The notes under the pieces: generated by a model
The model's input: only the letters and a program-made list of their open reading frames with translations
Told to the model about the DNA's origin: nothing
Database searches by the model: none
Program-made: the position numbers and the translations under genes
NCBI GenBank assembly: GCA_910586675.1
Contig: CAJUJO010000014.1
Coordinates: 1-38,050 of the forward strand
Length of the DNA: 38,050 bases
Direction: 5' to 3'
Origin: an uncultured Christensenellaceae bacterium
Lineage (GTDB): Bacteria > Bacillota > Clostridia > Christensenellales > Borkfalkiaceae
Part shown: positions 22,305-30,730 of the stretch, one piece after another
Numbering within the stretch: the stretch's first letter is position 1
Layout: each line of letters starts with the position of its first letter

Positions 22305-24485
22305 TTATCCCCTGCGTTTGAAAATTTTATAACCGTTTTTGCCGAGCAGCCACCATGCTCCGTCGAGTAACTGATAATCGTACTTAATCACGTCGCACTT
22401 CTCTTCGGACACGCCGTCGCGCGCCGCGATCAGCTTGCGAAACTCCGCCAGCCCTTCAAAGGTCGTCAGATTGCCGTGATGGCGCATCGTATAATTTTTG
22501 CCGTTTGTAAATTTCCCGTCGCGGTCGGTCTCCGTTAAGATGCGTTCCTTTTCCGCGGGAACGAACCCCTTTGCGATCATGAACGCGTTCCAGCGGGCGT
22601 GCTCCTGCACGGCAAGATTGTTTCTGCGCGAACGCCTGCATTCGAGCGGATAGCGCACCGCGACGGCGCCCCCCTTGGAATCGGTCTGAAAATCGGGCAT
22701 ATCCCCCGCGGCGTAAACGGCAAAATACTCCCGTTCGGAAACGTCCTCCTGCGCGCCGTCCGCCTTGCAGTAATCCAAGCCCATAAGGTGCAGCTTGGAG
22801 CGCAGAGAAAGGCAGGCGTACACGTTAGATTCCCGCTCCGCCGACGATAATTTCGTATGCCATTTCCGCCGCGATTTTTTCGCCTCCGCCTCGGTAATGC
22901 GATCGTGCTTCATGTCGCGCTCGATGTCGTAGATAAAATTGCGCATGATCGCCATTTCCGAAAACTTTTCCCTTAAAATTTGGGAGTAGTCGTAAACGAC
23001 CTTCTTGTCCGAGCCGAACGGAACGCACAAATCGGCGTCGAGATATATGCCGTTGCCCTCGAATATCTTTTCGTCGCGGATGCGCACGAACACATGCGTG
23101 TTGCCGATATTGCGCTCTTTCAGGCGCGCCGCGATCTTATTCGCCATGTCGATGCTCGCGTAATCCATGCCGAGGGAAACGACGATGTAATTGAGCGAGC
23201 TTTCCCCGAAATCGAGGGTGCTTTCCAACGATTTATAAAATGCGGGGTCGTTGACGTCGAGATAGCGGTAATCCTCCGTGGAGGGAAACAGCGGGAGCGG
23301 AAGATAATCCTCCCTGTTTACCGCAACCTCGTCGCCCTCGAAAAAGTCGTAGCGGTAACGGAAATAATTGTGGTTGAGGTTCTTATGCCCGCCCGCGTGG
23401 AGCTTGTCGAACAAGTGATAGCGGACGCGCTTTTTTACGGGATTTCCCCCTTCGTCCGCCGTGAGGAACTGGTTGTTCGCCACCATGGAAAGGAAAATCT
23501 GCTGATTTGTCCGCCCGAAACCTATCATGGAAACGTTGATTTCCGTCTCCGGCTTTAACAGCGAAGTGGCATAGTCGATATGCCGCCCGTCCATGTACTC
23601 GGTGAGCGGGAAACGGTCGATAAAGTCGACGGCAATCTGGCGGAATTCATTCACGTAATGAAGGCAGCCCTTGGACTTTTCCTCGTATTTGGAATAAATA
23701 TCTTCAAATTCGCGGTCGCCGAATACGTAAATTTCCATTCTGTCGGCGACGTCCTCTCCCGCCCCTTCGATAAACTTCAAAAACAGTCCGCACCAGGCGA
23801 GGTTCTCCTGCTCGTCGTCGCAGTTAACGATGAGATTGAGCTTTTTACCCGCGCCCGCGAGTCGCTTAAACTGCCGCTTCAGCTCCTTTTCCAACCAGCC
23901 CCACAGCCTGTCCCTGCGCGGATACGACTGATAGGATACGCCCTTTACGTAGAGCGCTTCCCGCGCTTCCTTACGCATGGGTGCGATAATCAGCTTGGGG
24001 CGGGAACAGGAACCGTATATGTAAAGATTGTCGGCGCCGCTGCCGATGACGATACATTTATCCGATTTCGCATGAGAGAAGCGGGACAAGCGGTAGCTCT
24101 TCCAGATACTCTGGTGCAAAATAGAAACGGTGATCATAACCGAATTGACGATGACGAGCGAAAGGCAAAGATACATCGCCGCGGCGAAAAACACATTCGC
24201 ATTTATCAGCGCGAGCGAAACGTCGTATTTGAGCACGACGAGATACACTGACTTGGAAATCGATTCGAATACGGAAGCGGCAATTCCCTTACCCGTATAG
24301 AGAGCGGCAATGAAAAAGAGCGGCACGGCGACGACGTAAATGACCGCGCATTTGCCTTTTTTGAAATTTTTGATAAATTCGATTTTTTCCGCCCTGTCGC
24401 ACATGCAAAATTTTACGACCAGAAAAACAACCAGCGCCGCCATAACGGTGATGCAGGCGCAGGAAACCGCAGTATACATTATCAT
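22305..24485 (-). CDS. membrane protein with Rossmann-like and RyR-like regions
   Basis: 726 residues, first gene of the nine-gene operon. Three to four membrane helices lie at about residues 3-25, 45-64 and 92-128. A cytoplasmic part follows, with two TrkA/RCK-like Rossmann starts: CIVIGSGADN (about 147) and SMIGFGRTNQ (about 322). The C-terminus from about 622 reads LAVQEHARWNAFMIAKGF and then RHHGNLTTFEGL, the EHxRW signature of RyR-like domains. TrkA-N plus RyR architectures are known in bacterial and plant ion channels. It may be a ligand-gated channel or membrane effector. The start is fixed by GGAG (24495-24498). It shares the RyR-type domain with the next gene, so both may read the same ligand. 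Confidence 0.83.
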   Translation of the reverse strand: MIMYTAVSCACITVMAALVVFLVVKFCMCDRAEKIEFIKNFKKGKCAVIYVVAVPLFFIAALYTGKGIAASVFESISKSVYLVVLKYDVSLALINANVFFAAAMYLCLSLVIVNSVMITVSILHQSIWKSYRLSRFSHAKSDKCIVIGSGADNLYIYGSCSRPKLIIAPMRKEAREALYVKGVSYQSYPRRDRLWGWLEKELKRQFKRLAGAGKKLNLIVNCDDEQENLAWCGLFLKFIEGAGEDVADRMEIYVFGDREFEDIYSKYEEKSKGCLHYVNEFRQIAVDFIDRFPLTEYMDGRHIDYATSLLKPETEINVSMIGFGRTNQQIFLSMVANNQFLTADEGGNPVKKRVRYHLFDKLHAGGHKNLNHNYFRYRYDFFEGDEVAVNREDYLPLPLFPSTEDYRYLDVNDPAFYKSLESTLDFGESSLNYIVVSLGMDYASIDMANKIAARLKERNIGNTHVFVRIRDEKIFEGNGIYLDADLCVPFGSDKKVVYDYSQILREKFSEMAIMRNFIYDIERDMKHDRITEAEAKKSRRKWHTKLSSAERESNVYACLSLRSKLHLMGLDYCKADGAQEDVSEREYFAVYAAGDMPDFQTDSKGGAVAVRYPLECRRSRRNNLAVQEHARWNAFMIAKGFVPAEKERILTETDRDGKFTNGKNYTMRHHGNLTTFEGLAEFRKLIAARDGVSEEKCDVIKYDYQLLDGAWWLLGKNGYKIFKRRG

Positions 24486-24547
24486 ATTCTCTGCTCCGTT
24501 CGATTGAAAAACGTATAATTCCCCATTAAACTACGAAATCCACCAAT

Positions 24548-24577
24548 AGTATACCCCCCCCCGTAGTGAAATGTCAA
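24548..24577 (-). promoter_or_regulatory. promoter of the nine-gene operon, G9 spacer
   Basis: On the minus strand TTGACA (24572-24577) and TATACT (24548-24553) are separated by 18 bases, of which the nine next to the -10 are all G (24554-24562). Transcription would start near 24541, giving a leader of about 56 bases. The long G run is a likely slippage site that changes the spacer length. Confidence 0.8.
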
Positions 24578-24841
24578 GCTTTTTTGCCCATGTTGTTCCG
24601 TTCTCGGCGGCGTAAGGAGAATCGCCGCCTCTGCCGACCGATTGCACACGGGCGTGCAATCGGTCGGTTCGCATTGCGCGCACAGCCCGCAGGGCTGTCC
24701 GCAGAAAGCAAGGCTCGCCCCCGTAAGTAACCGTCAATCGATAACCTCTTTTCTTTGTAAAAAAACTTACAAAAACCGCCCGAAAGCATTCGGGCGGAAA
24801 TTCCTTCCATGCGCATGTGCGCATGCGTTCCAAAACAAAAA
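24578..24841. repeat. hairpin-rich intergenic region
   Basis: No supported gene lies between the operon promoter and the topoisomerase genes. The stretch is packed with inverted repeats: GGCGGCG/CGCCGCC (24606-24629), a perfect 14-base-pair stem (24634-24647 with 24654-24667), CAGCCC/GGGCTG (about 24682-24697), and CCGCCCGAA/TTCGGGCGG (24776-24797). A 100-codon minus-strand frame crosses it but has no ribosome binding site and reads through the hairpins. It may be a dispersed palindromic repeat unit or a structured RNA. Confidence 0.5.
24770..24797 (-). terminator. second terminator after the topoisomerase pair
   Basis: A perfect 9-base-pair stem (24776-24784 with 24789-24797), loop AGCA, followed on the minus strand by TTTTTG. 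It lies downstream of the first terminator and would catch read-through before the nine-gene operon. Confidence 0.6.
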
Positions 24842-24865
24842 AGGAACGGAAATCCTTCCGTTCCT
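24833..24865 (-). terminator. terminator of the topoisomerase operon
   Basis: A 10-base-pair perfect stem (24842-24851 with 24856-24865), loop ATCC, followed on the minus strand by TTTTTTG. It lies about 20 bases after the stop codon of the A-subunit gene. Confidence 0.85.
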
Positions 24866-24885
24866 CTTATCGTATCATTTTACAA

Positions 24886-27327
24886 TCATTCCGCTTCGCG
24901 GTACTTCATGGGATAAACGTTCCGAGCCGTCCACTTCACGCCTTTGAGCGTCCGCCCGCGCGTGCTCGTTGCGTCGATGGGGATATCCTCGGTGCTCAGC
25001 TCGCACATACCGCCGCCGTCGAGCTCCGCCGCCAACAGATAGGGCACGGTAACGTAATCGGCAAAAATCACCTTGTCGTCGTTTTTGAGCGAAGCGATCT
25101 GCACGCCCTTTCGGTAACGGGGCAGAGGGTCGATCTGCGCCGTAATGACGCGCTTGTACCGTCCTCCCGAAATCGCGACGACGATTTCCCCCTCGCCGTC
25201 GATTTGGGAAGCGAAAACAACTTTGTCGCCCTCTTTCAGATTCATGCCCTTCACGCCTCCCGCGATTCTGCCCTGCAAGGGGATGTCGTCCTTTTTGGCG
25301 TTCAGGCACATGCCGCCGCGCGTTACGAAGAACACCGTAACGAACTCGTCCTCTTCGTCCTCCTGTACGGAAATCAACCTGTCCCCTTCATTCAGGCGGA
25401 TGGCGGGGAAGAACGGTTTGCCCGTATTGTATTCGCTCCGCGCCGTCTTTTTGAGCATTCCGCTTTCGGTAATAAAGAGCAGATTTCCCTCCTCCACGTC
25501 GGCAAGCGCGAGCGAGACGGGCGTTTCGCCCTTTTCCGCCCCCTCGAAGAGATCGGTAAGATCATAACCCTCGTCGCCGAATTTTTTGAGGTAATCCTGC
25601 GGATAAATCTTAAAGCAGTTGCCCTTATCGGAGAAGATAAACGCTGGCGCATCGGAAAGCATGCGAAGCTCCTTCACGAGCACGGAACCCGCCTTGGATT
25701 TTTCTCCGACGGCTTTGTTGGACATATTGAAGTTTTTCTCGCTTACGCACTTGATCTTTCCGTCGGCGGTGATGCCGAGAATGCTCTGCACGCCGGGGGC
25801 GCGGATATCGCCGCGCTCGGCCGCCGCCTCGTCCTCGCTGAATACGAGCACCGAACGTCGGGGCGTTTTGTACTTTTTTTTGATTTCGAGAATTTCTTCC
25901 CGCACCACCTGCAATTGCAGGCGGTTGCTGCCGACGATCGCCGTCAGCTTTTCGATGAGCGCTTTGAGCGCTTTGAGTTCCTCTTCCAGCTTGAACACTT
26001 CCAGCTTGGTGAGCCGCGCCAAACGTAAATCGAGAATCGCCTGAGCCTGCTTTTCCGAAAGGTCGAAGCGCTTTTTCAGTTTTTCGCGCGCGTCGGCGGT
26101 GGATTCGGCTTTCTTGATGATTCTGATTACTTCGTCAATGTTACGCACGGCGACAATCAGACCTTCGAGGATATGGCACCGATCCTTCGCTTGGTTCAAA
26201 TCGTATCGCGTACGGCGGAGCACCACTTCGCGCTGATAATTGACGTAGTGCTTGATAATGTCCATGAGTCCCAGAAGGACGGGTTTCCCGTTTGCAATGG
26301 CGACCATATTCATGCCGAACGTAACTTCCAAATCGGAATACTTATACAGCGTTTTTAAGATTTTGTTGACGTCCGCGTCCTTTTTGATTTCGATGACGGC
26401 GCGCATACCGTTTCTGTCCGATTCGTCGCTCACCTTGGTAACGGATGCAAGCTCTTCTTTCTTGTCCTCGCGCAGCTCTGCAATTTTGCGCATGAGATTG
26501 GCTTTGTTGACCTGATAGGGAAGCTCGGTAACGACGATATTCTTCTTATCGCCTTCCCCCTCCTCCACGCGAATCTTTGCGCGAAGCGTAATTTTGCCCT
26601 TACCCGTCTTATATGCCTGATTAAGTTCGTTGGCAATGATGTACCCGCCCGTGGGAAAATCAGGTGCGGGGATATATTTCAGCATTTCGTTGAGCTTGAT
26701 GTGCGGATTATCGATATAGGCGACGACGCCGTCAATCGTTTCAGCAAGGTTATGCGGCGGAATATTGGTCGCAAGCCCTACGGCGATGCCCGAAGCGCCG
26801 TTTACGAGCAGATTGGGAAACCGACCGGGCAGCATATCGGGCTCTTTGAGCGAATCGTCGAAGTTGAGCGAAAAGGGAACGGTATTCTTGTCCAGATCGC
26901 GCAAGAGCTCCAAGGCGATAGGTTCTAATCTCGCTTCCGTGTAACGCATTGCCGCGGCGGGGTCGCCGTCCACCGAGCCGAAGTTTCCGTGCCCGTTGAC
27001 GAGCGTCTTGCCCATGTTGAAGTCCTGCGCCATGCGCACCATCGCGTCGTATACCGAGCTGTCGCCGTGCGGGTGGTATTTACCCATGCAATCACCGACG
27101 ATGCGCGCCGACTTTTTATGCGGCTTGTCGGGCATCAGGCCCATTTCGTGCATAGTATACAGAATCCTGCGCTGAACGGGCTTCAACCCGTCCTCCACGC
27201 GGGGCAGAGCGCGGTCGAGAATAACGAATTCCGCATACGGAAGCATGGAGGAAGGGAGAACTTCTTCCAGCGGCGTTACGAAGAGATTACCCTGCGGCTG
27301 CTCCGGCTGTTGTTCAGGCTTCTTCAT
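24886..27327 (-). CDS. parC: type IIA topoisomerase A subunit, ParC-like
   Basis: 813 residues. The breakage-reunion domain has RALPRVEDGLKPVQRRIL, HKKSARIVGDCMGKYHPHGDSSVYDAM and the catalytic AMRYTEARL tyrosine. A long coiled-coil tower follows, then a beta-propeller C-terminal domain from about residue 500. The first blade has no QRRGGKG-type GyrA box (the equivalent region reads NKAVGEKSKAGS; a later GRIAGGVKG is only loosely similar), which favours topoisomerase IV over gyrase. It would resolve linked chromosomes, with the ATPase subunit encoded just upstream. Its start lies inside the end of that gene (14-base overlap). Confidence is high for the family and moderate for ParC rather than GyrA. 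Confidence 0.93.
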   Translation of the reverse strand: MKKPEQQPEQPQGNLFVTPLEEVLPSSMLPYAEFVILDRALPRVEDGLKPVQRRILYTMHEMGLMPDKPHKKSARIVGDCMGKYHPHGDSSVYDAMVRMAQDFNMGKTLVNGHGNFGSVDGDPAAAMRYTEARLEPIALELLRDLDKNTVPFSLNFDDSLKEPDMLPGRFPNLLVNGASGIAVGLATNIPPHNLAETIDGVVAYIDNPHIKLNEMLKYIPAPDFPTGGYIIANELNQAYKTGKGKITLRAKIRVEEGEGDKKNIVVTELPYQVNKANLMRKIAELREDKKEELASVTKVSDESDRNGMRAVIEIKKDADVNKILKTLYKYSDLEVTFGMNMVAIANGKPVLLGLMDIIKHYVNYQREVVLRRTRYDLNQAKDRCHILEGLIVAVRNIDEVIRIIKKAESTADAREKLKKRFDLSEKQAQAILDLRLARLTKLEVFKLEEELKALKALIEKLTAIVGSNRLQLQVVREEILEIKKKYKTPRRSVLVFSEDEAAAERGDIRAPGVQSILGITADGKIKCVSEKNFNMSNKAVGEKSKAGSVLVKELRMLSDAPAFIFSDKGNCFKIYPQDYLKKFGDEGYDLTDLFEGAEKGETPVSLALADVEEGNLLFITESGMLKKTARSEYNTGKPFFPAIRLNEGDRLISVQEDEEDEFVTVFFVTRGGMCLNAKKDDIPLQGRIAGGVKGMNLKEGDKVVFASQIDGEGEIVVAISGGRYKRVITAQIDPLPRYRKGVQIASLKNDDKVIFADYVTVPYLLAAELDGGGMCELSTEDIPIDATSTRGRTLKGVKWTARNVYPMKYREAE

Positions 27328-29371
27328 CTTCCGCCTCCTTTTTTAATTTCACTCTGTCCATAAACGCGTCTTCCTTATTAAAATTGGCGTAACGGTTCAA
27401 AAACTCCTTTCTGCCCTCCACTCTGTCGCCCATGAGGGTGGTGATCATGTTCTCCGCCGCAACAGCGTCCTCTATGGTAACTTGCGTGAGGTTGCGGTGC
27501 GCGGGATCCATCGTCGTCTTCCAGAGCTGCTCGGCGCTCATCTCGCCCAAGCCCTTATAGCGCTGAATGAGGTAACCCCGCCCTACCTTTTCGATTTTTT
27601 CCTGCAACTCGTTGTCGTCGTAGGCGTACTCCTCCGCGCTACCGTTCTGGCGGTAAACCTTATAGAGGGGCGGCATGCCGATATAGACGTGCCCCGCGTT
27701 GACGAGCGGGCGCATATAGCGGAAGAAAAAGGTAAGCAGAATACAGCGGATATGAAATCCGTCCTGATCGGCATCGGAAAGAATGATGACTTTATGATAG
27801 TTGAGCTTATCCAGGTTGAAATCGTTTCCGATCCCCGCGCCGAGCGCCGAAATAATGGTACGGATCTCCTCGTTTTCCAGCACCTGATTGATGCGCTTCT
27901 TTTCCACGTTGAGCGGCTTCCCGCGCAGGGGAAGAATAGACTGAAACTGCCTGACGCGCGCCTGCTTCGCCGTGCCTCCCGCAGAGTCCCCCTCTACGAT
28001 GAACAACTCGTTGAGTTCGGGCTTTCTGCCCGAGCACGCCGCGAGCTTTCCCACGAGCTGCAAAGAATCGATGCTGTTTTTTGCGCGGGCGGTGTCCTTT
28101 GCCTGCCGCGCCGCGATGCGGACTTTTGCCGCGCCCTGCGCCTTTTTAATGATTTCTTCAAAGGTCTTTTTGTTTTTGTGATTTGCGGCGAGTTCGCGCA
28201 AACCCTCGACGACGGCGCTCTCCACGGGCGCGCGCGCTTCGGGATTGCCGAGCTTGGTTTTCGTCTGCCCCTCGAACTGCACGTTCTTCATTTTCACGGA
28301 TAGAACGGCGGTGAGCCCTTCGCGGAAATCGTCGCCCACGAAGTTGGGATCCTTGTCCTTCAACAGCTTGTTTTCACGCGCATAGTCGTTGAGCATGCGC
28401 GTAAGTCCCGAACGGAAGCCCATCTCGTGAAAGCCGCCCTCCGGCGTGGGAATGTTGTTGACGAAAGAGAAAAGACTTTCCGTATAATCGCCCGTATGCT
28501 GAACGGAAAATTCGATCAATATTCCGTCTTTTTCCGCCTTGTAATACAGGGGTGCGGAATAAAGCTTGCTCTTCCCTTCGTTGAGGTACAGTGCGAAATC
28601 GGAAATCCCCCCGTCGTAGCGGTACGTTACGGAGTAGGGGCGCACGGAACCGAGCAAGTCGAGCTGTTTTTTCCCGCTCTCCTCTTCGTCCACAAACTCG
28701 TTTGCGGTGATGCGCTCGTCCGTAAGCGTGATCGTCAGCCCCCGATTGAGGAAGGCAAGCTCGTTTAAGCGGTTACTCACGCTGGAAAGCTGAATTTCCG
28801 TCGTGGAAAACACCGCGTCGTCGGGCATAAAATGCACGAACGTGCCGTGTTTTTTTGTCTTTTGTTTTAAGTCGGCGAGGGGGGCGACAGGCACGCCCGA
28901 TTCGTATTTGTTCTTCTTCTCGTCGAAATAAGAACGGAATTCCATGGCGTACGTCTTGCCGTCCTTGTAAACTTCCACTTTGAGCCATTTGGAAAGGGCG
29001 TTCGTAACCGAAGCGCCCACGCCGTGCAGCCCGCCCGAAAAGGAATAATTGTGCTCGTCGAATTTCCCGCCCGCATGAAGCTGGGTAAATACGACCTGCA
29101 CGCCCGAAACCTTGGTTTTGGGGTGAATATCGGTGGGAATCCCCCGTCCGTTGTCCTCGACGGAAACGCTGCCGTCCTTATAAATGACGACGTCGATCTT
29201 GTCCGCGTATCCGTTCGCCGCCTCGTCGATGGCGTTGTCTACGATTTCCCAAAGGATATGATGCAACCCGCGCTGCCCCGTGGAACCGATATACATACCG
29301 GGCCGAAGGCGAACGGCGTCCAGCCCTTCGAGAATGGTAAGATCGCTCGCGTCGTAATGCTTTTCTGCCAT
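27314..29371 (-). CDS. parE: type IIA topoisomerase B subunit, ParE/GyrB-like
   Basis: 685 residues, normal for the family. The GHKL ATPase has EIVDNAIDEA, DNGRGIPTD and GLHGVGASV; the transducer has QTKTKLGNPE; the TOPRIM domain has EGDSAGG and DADQDG with magnesium-binding acids; RYKGLGEM closes it. It powers strand passage with the A subunit encoded downstream. The TOPRIM helix reads DADQDGFHIRC where most relatives have DADVDGAHIR, a small deviation next to the metal site. A clear promoter lies at 29406-29434. The assignment to ParE follows from the partner. Confidence 0.93.
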   Translation of the reverse strand: MAEKHYDASDLTILEGLDAVRLRPGMYIGSTGQRGLHHILWEIVDNAIDEAANGYADKIDVVIYKDGSVSVEDNGRGIPTDIHPKTKVSGVQVVFTQLHAGGKFDEHNYSFSGGLHGVGASVTNALSKWLKVEVYKDGKTYAMEFRSYFDEKKNKYESGVPVAPLADLKQKTKKHGTFVHFMPDDAVFSTTEIQLSSVSNRLNELAFLNRGLTITLTDERITANEFVDEEESGKKQLDLLGSVRPYSVTYRYDGGISDFALYLNEGKSKLYSAPLYYKAEKDGILIEFSVQHTGDYTESLFSFVNNIPTPEGGFHEMGFRSGLTRMLNDYARENKLLKDKDPNFVGDDFREGLTAVLSVKMKNVQFEGQTKTKLGNPEARAPVESAVVEGLRELAANHKNKKTFEEIIKKAQGAAKVRIAARQAKDTARAKNSIDSLQLVGKLAACSGRKPELNELFIVEGDSAGGTAKQARVRQFQSILPLRGKPLNVEKKRINQVLENEEIRTIISALGAGIGNDFNLDKLNYHKVIILSDADQDGFHIRCILLTFFFRYMRPLVNAGHVYIGMPPLYKVYRQNGSAEEYAYDDNELQEKIEKVGRGYLIQRYKGLGEMSAEQLWKTTMDPAHRNLTQVTIEDAVAAENMITTLMGDRVEGRKEFLNRYANFNKEDAFMDRVKLKKEAEDEEA

Positions 29372-29405
29372 ACTGACCTCTCAGAAGTGAGTATAATTCC
29401 TTGTT

Positions 29406-29434
29406 ATTATACCATATCTTGTGGTTTTGGGCAA
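29406..29434 (-). promoter_or_regulatory. promoter of the topoisomerase pair
   Basis: On the minus strand TTGCCC (29429-29434) and TATAAT (29406-29411) are 17 bases apart. The ribosome binding site is GAGAGGTC. Confidence 0.65.
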
Positions 29435-29522
29435 TTAATTTGGGCATATTTTGACAATTTCCGCCCTTTCTTGCACAATGCGCCCCTTTCTTTTTTAACC
29501 GAACGAGCCGTTTCCATACATG

Positions 29523-29560
29523 AAAAAGCGCCCCCGCTTGCAAGCGGGGGCGTACGTTTT
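29523..29560. terminator. strong bidirectional terminator
   Basis: The arms 29529-29539 and 29542-29552 form a perfect 11-base-pair GC-rich palindrome. A-rich and T-rich flanks on both sides (AAAAA at 29523-29527 and TTTTT from about 29557) let it work in either direction. Its obvious use is ending the ABC exporter operon on the minus strand. Confidence 0.9.
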
Positions 29561-29569
29561 TCAAAAAAT

Positions 29570-30730
29570 TTATTTGCCGAACATGATTTTTTCGCTGGAA
29601 AGCATTTTCGCAATCAACAGCACGAGGAGCGCCGTATAAACGAGGTTGAGCGCAACCGAAGTCAGCGAAGTCCACACGACGGGCGCGCCCGCGATTGCCG
29701 CCTGCATGGCGACGACGGCATTGAGTATGGGAACGACCACGATCCAGTCGCCGATCCCCGAAACGAAGGACGACGCAAGGGAGAGCAGCATGACGACGAT
29801 CATAACGACGCTCGTATACGCCGAAGCCTCCTTCACCGACTTTGCGTATGCGGAAACGGCGGAAACGCCCGCGACGATGAGCGGCACGATACTCACGATA
29901 AGCAGGAACAGGAGCGAATACCCCGCAAACCCGAATCCCGCCGCAAAATCCCCAAAGGATATTCCCATGAGCTTGGGCAGGGAAAGCGCGATTCCCAGAA
30001 AGCTGGAAACGGCGCCGATGAGCGAAATGCAGGATAGCGGGAGCACTTTGCCGAGGGCGACGTCGCTCCGCCGAACGGACGTAACCAGAATGGTGGAAAG
30101 CGTTCCCCGTTCCTTCTCCCCCGCGACGGCTTCCAGCGTTACGCCCATGCACGAAGAGAAAATGAGCGCGATGACGATAAACGGCAGTACGTTGCCCATG
30201 ATAGAAAGGAGAACCCTGCCCGCATCGGAAAAGTCGTAACCGCTTCCCGCGTTGACGTCGAACTTATTGGATAGGGCGTTCTCGTACCCGTCCAGAACCG
30301 CCGTTACGAGGGCGTAAAAGGACGAGCTTTCCCCGTCCGCCGAACGGTAGTAAATTTCCACCTGCGGCGCGGGCCCCCCGCTCGCGGGCGTGTAAGCCGC
30401 CACGCGCTCGTCGAAATTTTCCGAGAAAACGACGAGCGCCGCCGCCTTTCCGTCCTTCACCTCCGCCTTCGCGGCGTCGACGTCCTCCGCGCGGAGAAAT
30501 TCCCAGCCCTCCGTGCCGACGGCAGTCTGTATTAGCGGCTCGACGACGGCGGAGCTCCCCGAAACGTAGGCGCGGTATTCGTACGTTTCCTTTTCGGGCG
30601 CGTTCATCACGCCGCCCATCACGGAATAGATGATATAAATGAGAATGCCGGGGAGCAACATGGTCAGAATCAGGCGCGGATCGCGGAAAAAGCGCAAAAA
30701 CTCCTTTTTCATGAGCGCGAATAGTTTCAT
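29570..30730 (-). CDS. ABC-2 type exporter permease, NatB-like
   Basis: 386 residues. One N-terminal membrane helix (about 22-42) is followed by a large extracytoplasmic domain (about 45-170), then five membrane helices from about 175 to the end, ending KMLSSEKIMFGK. This is the layout of NatB and similar ABC-2 permeases. The start overlaps the ATPase gene stop by four bases (30727-30730), so the pair forms one transporter. NatAB exports sodium in Bacillus; the cargo here is unproven and could be a drug, ion or peptide. Confidence 0.87.
   Translation of the reverse strand: MKLFALMKKEFLRFFRDPRLILTMLLPGILIYIIYSVMGGVMNAPEKETYEYRAYVSGSSAVVEPLIQTAVGTEGWEFLRAEDVDAAKAEVKDGKAAALVVFSENFDERVAAYTPASGGPAPQVEIYYRSADGESSSFYALVTAVLDGYENALSNKFDVNAGSGYDFSDAGRVLLSIMGNVLPFIVIALIFSSCMGVTLEAVAGEKERGTLSTILVTSVRRSDVALGKVLPLSCISLIGAVSSFLGIALSLPKLMGISFGDFAAGFGFAGYSLLFLLIVSIVPLIVAGVSAVSAYAKSVKEASAYTSVVMIVVMLLSLASSFVSGIGDWIVVVPILNAVVAMQAAIAGAPVVWTSLTSVALNLVYTALLVLLIAKMLSSEKIMFGK

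Noticed and set aside
24482..24526. 14-codon ORF in the leader of the nine-gene operon whose stop overlaps the first ATG
   Set aside because: Attractive as a leader peptide, but no ribosome binding site precedes it and it begins only about 15 bases after the predicted start of transcription.
24531..24833. 100-codon minus-strand frame through the hairpin region
   Set aside because: It reads through several perfect inverted repeats and the operon promoter, has no ribosome binding site and no family likeness.
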